This document shows, piece after piece, positions 54,856 through 64,000 of a stretch of 64,000 nt of DNA. This DNA comes from Verrucomicrobiaceae bacterium (GTDB lineage Bacteria > Verrucomicrobiota > Verrucomicrobiia > Verrucomicrobiales > Verrucomicrobiaceae), in NCBI GenBank assembly GCA_027489965.1, contig JAIXZA010000174.1:45014-109013 (forward strand). Reading direction: 5' to 3'. The first letter of the stretch is position 1. Each line of letters opens with the position of its first letter. Position numbers and translations under genes: made by a program. The notes under the pieces were generated by a model. The model was not told the DNA's origin. It did not search any database and saw only the letters and a list, made by a program, of their open reading frames with translations.

Positions 54856-56485
54856 AAGTGTCTGAGGTGAAAGTAGGTTCTGGCTGGCGATAGGAGCTGA
54901 CCACGAGATTGCTAAGGAACTGGTCTGGCTGCTCCACACTTTCCTTCGTCAGGTCAAAAATCGTCTGCCCCGTGCTGCGAGCGACCAATTGCAGGCCAAA
55001 CGGAAAGTCTTTAAACAATCGAGCACACAGCGTATCCACAGCACAACCTTCTCGCTGAGCACGCTCCTGCAGGGCTAGAGTGACCTCTTCTTTAAAGACC
55101 AGCGTGATGCCATGCGCTGCGGCAAATTGGGTGGCAAAATCATGCACTTCAGTGTGGCGGACCTTTGCTGGCAGACTCAGTGCCTGGACACGGCAGTTCT
55201 CCAAGGCTTTCCCAGTATCTTTGACCAGATCACCATTCACGATCAGTTCCGGCAGGCCTAAGCTTGGCAGCTCGAATTTAAAATCGCGCAGCACCTTTTC
55301 CCAAGCTGTGACAAGGCCACGAGCCCCGGTTTTTTCCTCAGCAGCAGTGACGGCCACAGCGCGCAGCGCCTCATCTTCAAAGGTGGCACGCACGCCATAG
55401 GCATGGAACTCACGCTCATATTGGCGGATCAGGCTGCCTTCGCTATTCTTCATGATTTGGAACAGATCATCCGCCGTCAGCGCCTCGCAAAACACTCGGA
55501 CCGGCAGACGTCCGATGAATTCTGCTTCAAATCCGTAATCAATAAAATCCTTCGTCCGCGCTTGCCTCAGTAGTTCGTCGGAGGCTGGTTTCTCGGTCAT
55601 CGCCGCGCCAAAGCCGATGGAAGCTTTGCTCTGGCGTTTTTCGATGATTTTCTCCAACCCAGAAAAGGCACCACTCACAATGAAGAGAATGTTTCGTGTA
55701 TTCACCACTTCACGACCCGTTCGGCCCTTTCGAGTATCAAACATCATCTGCATTTGGCTGCGGATATCATTCGGGGCATAGAGAGCGACTTCCGTTTCCT
55801 CCATGAGCTTCAGCAATGCGGTCTGTACTCCGCGACCACTGACATCGCGTCCGACTCGGCCTTCGCCGCCGGTGGCTAGCTTGTCGATCTCATCCAGATA
55901 AATGATACCGTGCTCGGCCAATTCCACGTTCCCATTGGCCTTCGCCACCAGATCACGAACCAGATCATCCACATCACCACCGACATAGCCAGTCTCGCTA
56001 AATTTGGTGGCATCGGCCTTCACAAACGGCACCCCGATCAAATCAGCGATGTGTTTCACGAGGTAAGTTTTACCCACGCCTGTTGGCCCCGTGATGATCA
56101 CGTTTTGTTTGGTGAACTCCAAAGGCTGCGCACCTTTCTGGGCGCGGTTCTCACGCAGCATCCGGGCATGGTGATAATGATCGCACACCGCCGTGGCCAG
56201 AACCTTTTTTGCCTCATCCTGGCGGATCACGAATCGGTCCAAGTAAGCTTTGATATCAGCGGGCTTGGATTTGAAATCAAAAGCTTGTGACGCGTCCTCC
56301 TCCTCAGCTTGCGGAATACCATCTTGGGCCTCTGGGGTAGAGCGCAGATCATGACCCTCAATCCGAGAAAAAACCACCTGTCCACCCAAGCTGTTCTTGA
56401 TGAAATCCTCTAATTTGCGCGTGATCTCCTCAGGGGAGGGCATGGGCTTTGGCGAATCTGGCGTTTCCTGGGGGGTGTCACTCAT
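54845..56485 (-). CDS. ClpX-like AAA+ unfoldase lacking the zinc-binding domain
   Basis: A 546-residue protein. The AAA+ core has Walker A GPTGVGKT (133-140), pore loop GYVG (166-169), Walker B LDEID (197-201) and the ClpP-docking IGF loop (290-292), all in ClpX order. However, the first 70 residues are not the Cys4 zinc-binding domain of ClpX, and about 110 extra residues follow the small AAA subdomain. ATP-driven unfolding and a ClpP partner are inferred from IGF; recognition of ClpX substrates via the zinc domain is not expected. ATG 56485 is chosen as the start. Canonical ClpX probably exists elsewhere. Confidence 0.85.
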   Translation of the reverse strand: MSDTPQETPDSPKPMPSPEEITRKLEDFIKNSLGGQVVFSRIEGHDLRSTPEAQDGIPQAEEEDASQAFDFKSKPADIKAYLDRFVIRQDEAKKVLATAVCDHYHHARMLRENRAQKGAQPLEFTKQNVIITGPTGVGKTYLVKHIADLIGVPFVKADATKFSETGYVGGDVDDLVRDLVAKANGNVELAEHGIIYLDEIDKLATGGEGRVGRDVSGRGVQTALLKLMEETEVALYAPNDIRSQMQMMFDTRKGRTGREVVNTRNILFIVSGAFSGLEKIIEKRQSKASIGFGAAMTEKPASDELLRQARTKDFIDYGFEAEFIGRLPVRVFCEALTADDLFQIMKNSEGSLIRQYEREFHAYGVRATFEDEALRAVAVTAAEEKTGARGLVTAWEKVLRDFKFELPSLGLPELIVNGDLVKDTGKALENCRVQALSLPAKVRHTEVHDFATQFAAAHGITLVFKEEVTLALQERAQREGCAVDTLCARLFKDFPFGLQLVARSTGQTIFDLTKESVEQPDQFLSNLVVSSYRQPEPTFTSDTYGS

Positions 56486-56752
56486 TGGGTGTGAAGTCTG
56501 CGCGAGGCATGACATCGAGGCAAGAGCCACGAATGCAGAAATCCTTTAGTTTAGTTAAATTTCTTCCAGCCATTTTAAAGGATTCTCAGACCGTCCTTTA
56601 CAGTCCGCCGCGACTGTGCAAGATGCCGCGCTTTCACGGCTGCCAATCGTTAATCGAGCCTCAAAATTCGTCATTTTCAGCCCGCGAAAGCGCCCAAATC
56701 ATACGCTTTCCACAAATCTCATATCTGAATCTTCAGATCTCCCACCTCCCCC

Positions 56753-60058
<3,306 letters not shown>

Positions 60059-60088
60059 CGTTTCAAACGTGATAGCATCCCGTTCATC

Positions 60089-62830
60089 GTGTCATCCCTC
60101 ACCCCAGATCGAGTCGCCGAGCAACTCCAAGGCATCAAGTTTGCCCCGGAGCACATTGCCAGCGACGTGCGCCTCTGGGATGGCGGCCTAACGATCCCCA
60201 AGCTCGCTTACTGTCGCGCACCGCACGATCTGCGTAGCGCTGGCATTGCCGTGATCAACGTGCCGATCGGCGGCACCAGCCAACAGGCAGTGGGCAGCAT
60301 GAAGGCTGCCGGAGCACCTGTTGTCATCACGCTTGGCGGACACCATGATTGGGAATTGTGGAGGCAGTCCTTCACTGGTTCTCCCCATCTGGAGCGTTTC
60401 GGCGAGTCAAAGAAGCTCGGCGGATTTCTCCACGAGTATCGCTCCATCCTCAATCCAGATGCCATCTATCGAGCGAAGCTATGGGGACGCATAGACGCCA
60501 AAGCTCATCAGCCCGAGATGCTCGATCTCAATTACCTTCCTCTGATCGAGCAGCGATTGGGCGAGAAAGTAGCTGGGTTGCTTGAGGAATGCTTCAGTCA
60601 TCTTCTTGATGAGTTCGGATGGTCCTACAAAGAAGGCATGTCGCCAGGACGGGCAAAGTGGCTCGTTCAGGCTCCGTTTTGGCTGCTCGCAGCAAAGGTT
60701 CTTCGCGACAAGCAGGTTCACTCCTTCAAAGGAGTCAACCTGACCGACTTCACTGCGACGTTCGGCAAGCTCGCCAAACACTATCAGTCCAAGCATGCTG
60801 AACCGACTCCTGTCACGGTGGCCAAGTATCAAGAAGCTGCACTGACCGAAGTTGCGCGACGAATCGACCGCTTCCATTCGCTTGAACTAATGAGCACTGA
60901 AGCGCTCGGACACATTTACGAGAGCGCCATCATCAACAAGGAGACCCGGAAACGGTGGGGAACTCACTCGACACCAGTCTGGCTGATCGACTACATGCTA
61001 GGTCGTCTGCGTCCGCTGATTGCTGACATGCACCCGTCAAAGCGCCGCGTCTTTGAGCCCGCCGTTGGTCATGGCGGTTTCCTTGTCGGTGCGCTTCGAG
61101 TGCTAGACGAATTGATGCCCGCAGGAGATCGGCTTCAACGAAAGGACTACCTCCGCAAGCGTCTCTCCGGTGTGGACATCGACGATTTCTCCCAAGAGGT
61201 GGCCCGTCTAGCCCTAACGCTCGCAGATGTTCCGAATGCCAACGGTTGGAGCTTGGATTGCCAGGACATGTATGAGGGCGACACACTCGAAACTCGCATC
61301 AGCCAAGCCGACATCATTCTCGCCAATCCGCCTTTCGAAGATTTCTCTGCGAGTGAGCGCCCCCAAGGATCTCTCGTGAACAAGGCGGCAGAGGTTGTCA
61401 AGCAAGCCATGCTGCATCTCCCTCGTGGCGGAATTTTTGGCTTCGTCCTTCCTCAGACTTTCCTCAGCAGCAAAGAAGGAATCGAAACGCGCCGTCGGAT
61501 GTTAAACGATTGCGACGTTATGGAAATGACGCTGTTTGCCGACAAAGTCTTAGAGTTCGGCGAGCCAGAGTCAATGATCATCTTGGGCCACAAATCTCCA
61601 ACCTTAACACGGCAGCGCAATCTAACGATTTATCAGCGCGTCCGTGAAAAGCAGGTTCCTGTCTTCAAGGGTTGCTTCGAACCCTCTAGCAAAGATGAAG
61701 TTGATCAAGCTCGGTTTTCACAACTGGCCGATGCGGATTGCACTCTTCCCGTTCTGCCTGAGCTGTGGTCCCATTTGGCCAGACTTCCCAAGCTCCAGGA
61801 TGTCGCTTTAGTAGGACGAGGTTTCAGCTTTCGTAGCAAAGCCGATCCGGCTTTTGAGCCAGGAACCATCATGCAGTCCAAGAAGCCATTCCCAGGCAGC
61901 GTAGCGGGGCATGGTTCTGTAAACGAAGTGAGATATACCCACGAACGTCCAGAAGAGCTTTGGTTTAACCTGTCTGACAAAGCCATCGCCACGCAGAGGG
62001 CGGGAACGGTGGTTGGCGTTCCTCAAGTTCTATTAAATCATGGACGCATCAGTCGAACTGAGTGGCGTTTACAAGCTGTGCTCGACGCTGAAGGACACGC
62101 AGTAACTGGACGCGTTCTTATGATCAGGCCGCCAGTCGAGAAGCTTTCACTCCTGAGTGTGTGGGGGATAATGAATTCACCTTTGGCACATTTGTATGCC
62201 TACAGTCTATCAGGGACACGAGATGTATTGCTCGGCGACATTCAGAAAATGCCATTTCCCGCAAAGGTATCACTCCACTCCACCAAGCGACTTGATCGAG
62301 CCGTGAGGTGCTATTTGGACGCCGCTCAACAGTTTAGCGAGCTAAGCAGCAATGGGCTATTGGTCGAATCAGACGATCTTTTTCATGGGATCTCTGTCGA
62401 ATCGCAATCAATCGAGCAGGCTAAAATGGGGTTGATGTATCTCCATTGGCGCGTGGATGCCGAGGTTCTACGGCTCTATGCATTGCCACCTGAATTGGAG
62501 AGGGCTTTGCTGGATACGTTCAGAGGCGTCGAACGTCGAGGAGTGCCCTTCCGCCAGAACGAATATTTCCCAGCCCACTTCACCGATTTACAACGCCTCG
62601 AAGACCTCCTCGCCATCACAGGCGAATGGGAACAGACATCGGCACGCAAGACCGAGTTGATCGAGAAGAAAATTCGCAACGAAGCCTCCGACGACGAACT
62701 CAAGGAATTGGCTCGCCTGAAGATGCTCACCGAAGCGAGAGGTGAATTGTTCGCGCCACTGCCGTTGCCTCAACTCGCCACCATCAAGGCTCGATTACAA
62801 TCCAAAGGTCAATGGGAGGGCGAGCCATGA
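60089..62830 (+). CDS. Adenine-specific DNA methyltransferase (type IIG-like) of a restriction system
   Basis: A 913-residue protein starting at GTG 60089. A SAM-binding motif I VFEPAVGHGG (321-330), and the catalytic NPPF (413-416, ILANPPFED) mark an N6-adenine methyltransferase (gamma class). A C-terminal target-recognition and helical part (about 560-890) is typical of Eco57I/type IIG-like enzymes. No PD-(D/E)xK nuclease motif was recognised in the first 250 residues, so the cutting activity is probably on the adjacent HNH protein. It overlaps that gene by ATGA and sits 30 nt after carB, at what looks like an insertion point. Confidence 0.85.
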   Translation: MSSLTPDRVAEQLQGIKFAPEHIASDVRLWDGGLTIPKLAYCRAPHDLRSAGIAVINVPIGGTSQQAVGSMKAAGAPVVITLGGHHDWELWRQSFTGSPHLERFGESKKLGGFLHEYRSILNPDAIYRAKLWGRIDAKAHQPEMLDLNYLPLIEQRLGEKVAGLLEECFSHLLDEFGWSYKEGMSPGRAKWLVQAPFWLLAAKVLRDKQVHSFKGVNLTDFTATFGKLAKHYQSKHAEPTPVTVAKYQEAALTEVARRIDRFHSLELMSTEALGHIYESAIINKETRKRWGTHSTPVWLIDYMLGRLRPLIADMHPSKRRVFEPAVGHGGFLVGALRVLDELMPAGDRLQRKDYLRKRLSGVDIDDFSQEVARLALTLADVPNANGWSLDCQDMYEGDTLETRISQADIILANPPFEDFSASERPQGSLVNKAAEVVKQAMLHLPRGGIFGFVLPQTFLSSKEGIETRRRMLNDCDVMEMTLFADKVLEFGEPESMIILGHKSPTLTRQRNLTIYQRVREKQVPVFKGCFEPSSKDEVDQARFSQLADADCTLPVLPELWSHLARLPKLQDVALVGRGFSFRSKADPAFEPGTIMQSKKPFPGSVAGHGSVNEVRYTHERPEELWFNLSDKAIATQRAGTVVGVPQVLLNHGRISRTEWRLQAVLDAEGHAVTGRVLMIRPPVEKLSLLSVWGIMNSPLAHLYAYSLSGTRDVLLGDIQKMPFPAKVSLHSTKRLDRAVRCYLDAAQQFSELSSNGLLVESDDLFHGISVESQSIEQAKMGLMYLHWRVDAEVLRLYALPPELERALLDTFRGVERRGVPFRQNEYFPAHFTDLQRLEDLLAITGEWEQTSARKTELIEKKIRNEASDDELKELARLKMLTEARGELFAPLPLPQLATIKARLQSKGQWEGEP

Positions 62831-63450
62831 CCGTTTCGCCATTTCGCTACCCATCCACGCCGCACCAGAGGCGGCACGGCCCCATTGGCTACTCGGCCTA
62901 CCAGCAGTTTCGCCCCTGGTTGCGGGATGAGTTCTGCTTCCGCTGCGTGTATTGCCTTCGCAGAGAGGTTTGGGCTTTTCAAGACAGCGACTTCGAACTC
63001 GACCACGATGTCGCCAAGAGTCTCGCCCCCGATTTGTGCCGTGAATACACCAACCTGGTTTACGCCTGCCACAACTGCAACAAACGCAAAAGCAACAAAC
63101 GGCTGCCATCGCCTTCTGAGGTCGGCTATGGTGCCTGCATGGAAGTTTCCATTTCAGGAAGCAATGCCGGCGAGATTCAGGGCCTCAACGATGACGGTTT
63201 GCGCTTGATAGACGAGCTATCCCTGGATGGCCCCAAGATCACGGCTGCCCGCAAGACTTACATCGGGATAACCCGCTCACTGGAACAGCACGACCAGCCG
63301 TTGTATATGGTCTGGATGGGGTTCCCTGATGAATTGCCCGATTTATGCAACGTCAGCCCTCAGCCAAAATCGAACTCTTTGCCTCAAGGCATTGAGCAAT
63401 CATGGCTCGCGAGAAAGTTGCGCGATGAATTGCCAGCGATTTACGAGTGA
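62827..63450 (+). CDS. HNH endonuclease
   Basis: A 207-residue nuclease. Zinc-site Cys40/Cys43 (CVYC) and Cys81/Cys84 (CHNC) surround the beta-beta-alpha-metal core with His60 (LDHD) and Asn76 (TNLVYACHNCNKRK), the HNH motif of nucleases including restriction enzymes. The start codon overlaps the methyltransferase stop (ATGA), meaning coupled translation, so the two probably form a restriction-modification pair. Whether it cuts unmodified DNA or methylated DNA cannot be read from sequence. Confidence 0.88.
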   Translation: MTVSPFRYPSTPHQRRHGPIGYSAYQQFRPWLRDEFCFRCVYCLRREVWAFQDSDFELDHDVAKSLAPDLCREYTNLVYACHNCNKRKSNKRLPSPSEVGYGACMEVSISGSNAGEIQGLNDDGLRLIDELSLDGPKITAARKTYIGITRSLEQHDQPLYMVWMGFPDELPDLCNVSPQPKSNSLPQGIEQSWLARKLRDELPAIYE

Positions 63451-63477
63451 GGTCACGGGTCCAGGAGAACGCAACAC

Positions 63478-63888
63478 TTACGCCAGCGCCTCTTGGCAAT
63501 ACTGGACGCACTTCTTCACCTCCGCGACGGCGTCGGAGCCTTCAGGGATTTTGTATTCCAGCTCGATCTCGGCGGGGAAGGTCCACTTTTCCTTTTTCAT
63601 CAACTGCAGCACTTCCTTGATCGGTGTCTGGCCTTGCCCCCAAGGCACGTTGCCGCCGTCGGCGGTGCGGTCTTTGAGGTGCAGGTTCGTGATGCGAGCG
63701 TGATACTTCTCCAGCACGGGGATCGGTGATTTGCCCTTCGTGCCGGCGACGTAGTGGCCGATGTCGAGGTTGAAGCCGATGTATTGGCCGAGATCGAGGA
63801 TGGAGTCGAACTTGTCCATCTCCGGCAGGTTGTTCGTGTGGTTGTGGAAGCCGACCCAGATTTTATGCTTATCCGCATGAGAACGGGG
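63478..63888 (-). pseudogene. Truncated sugar-phosphate isomerase/epimerase
   Basis: An open frame coding for the C-terminal part of a xylose-isomerase-like TIM-barrel protein (IWVGFHNHTNN, GFNLDIGHYVAG, NLHLKDRT). It is interrupted by an in-frame TGA at 63889-63891, directly upstream of which the homologous reading stops. The N-terminal half of the barrel (about 150 residues) is missing, and sequence beyond 63891 does not continue the family in any frame. It is a remnant, probably disrupted when foreign DNA entered. Short form from the Met at 63819 would not fold. Confidence 0.8.
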
Positions 63889-64000
63889 TCAGGCGACATG
63901 AAAGCCTAAAGATCAAGCGTTCCAGCGATAATTACCCTGTAAATCGACTTTGCTAGAGTGCGAGTGCCTATGAGCACTACACCCTGTACCCTACCCGCCA

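Noticed and set aside
63970..64000. Possible gene start (ATG AGC ACT ACA) at the right window edge
   Set aside because: Only ten codons are visible, with no recognisable family; cannot be supported.

Overview
The window looks like chromosomal DNA from a Gram-negative member of the Verrucomicrobiota, most likely Verrucomicrobiaceae or Prosthecobacter-like. This is inferred from gene content: formylglycine sulfatases, secreted SGNH hydrolases, a Tat-exported Gfo/Idh/MocA oxidoreductase, a DUF1080 lipoprotein, a planctomycete/verrucomicrobial-style ECF sigma factor next to a Ser/Thr kinase, and LpxI (so lipid A is made). No 16S gene is present, so the assignment rests on content alone.

Layout. 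1-3.5 kb: tip of an O-acetylhomoserine sulfhydrylase-like gene, a secreted SGNH hydrolase, a sulfatase and an unknown secreted protein, all on the minus strand. 3.6-8.7 kb: sucA-sucB (2-oxoglutarate dehydrogenase E1 and E2), then a serine hydrolase. 8.8-18.4 kb: housekeeping and envelope genes (Tat oxidoreductase, pentapeptide protein, peroxiredoxin, lpxI, Sel1 protein, tRNA-Ala, DEAD-box helicase, purD, tRNA with CAT anticodon, DUF1080 lipoprotein), with several clear intrinsic terminators. 18.4-20.2 kb: a tight redox/Fe-S operon (hslO, IscA-type, HscB-type). 20-30 kb: adenylate cyclase, murI, FkbM methyltransferase, FtsX-type permease, a large unknown secreted protein and a beta-CASP nuclease.

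29.99-40.83 kb holds the most unusual region: seven minus-strand genes packed as one operon (gaps or overlaps of -4 to 33 nt). In transcription order they encode a P-loop GTPase with GYF-like and zinc-ribbon modules, a GAP1-N2-like membrane protein, a 1000-residue single-span membrane protein, a GYF_2 membrane protein, a MotA/TolQ/ExbB-type channel subunit and two different MotB/ExbD-like rod proteins. I read it as a GTPase-controlled, ion-motive-force-powered envelope machine. It resembles Zorya in its use of a MotAB-like motor but has a different cytoplasmic front end. Its biological role (defence, envelope signalling or multicellular behaviour) cannot be read from sequence.

41-56.5 kb: second sulfatase, NUDIX hydrolase, ParA-like ATPase, SGNH hydrolase, HEAT-like protein, secreted trypsin with adhesion-type repeats, ECF sigma plus Ser/Thr kinase, FecR plus outer-membrane barrel, lipoprotein, cupin, membrane protein and a ClpX-like unfoldase without the zinc domain. 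56.7-60.06 kb: carB. 60.09-63.9 kb: an accessory insertion holding an adenine DNA methyltransferase and an HNH nuclease coupled by an ATGA overlap (a probable compact restriction-modification system), followed by a 5'-truncated sugar-phosphate isomerase remnant.

Most starts lack an obvious Shine-Dalgarno sequence. Starts were therefore chosen from signal peptides, family alignment and avoidance of overlap with neighbours and tRNAs.
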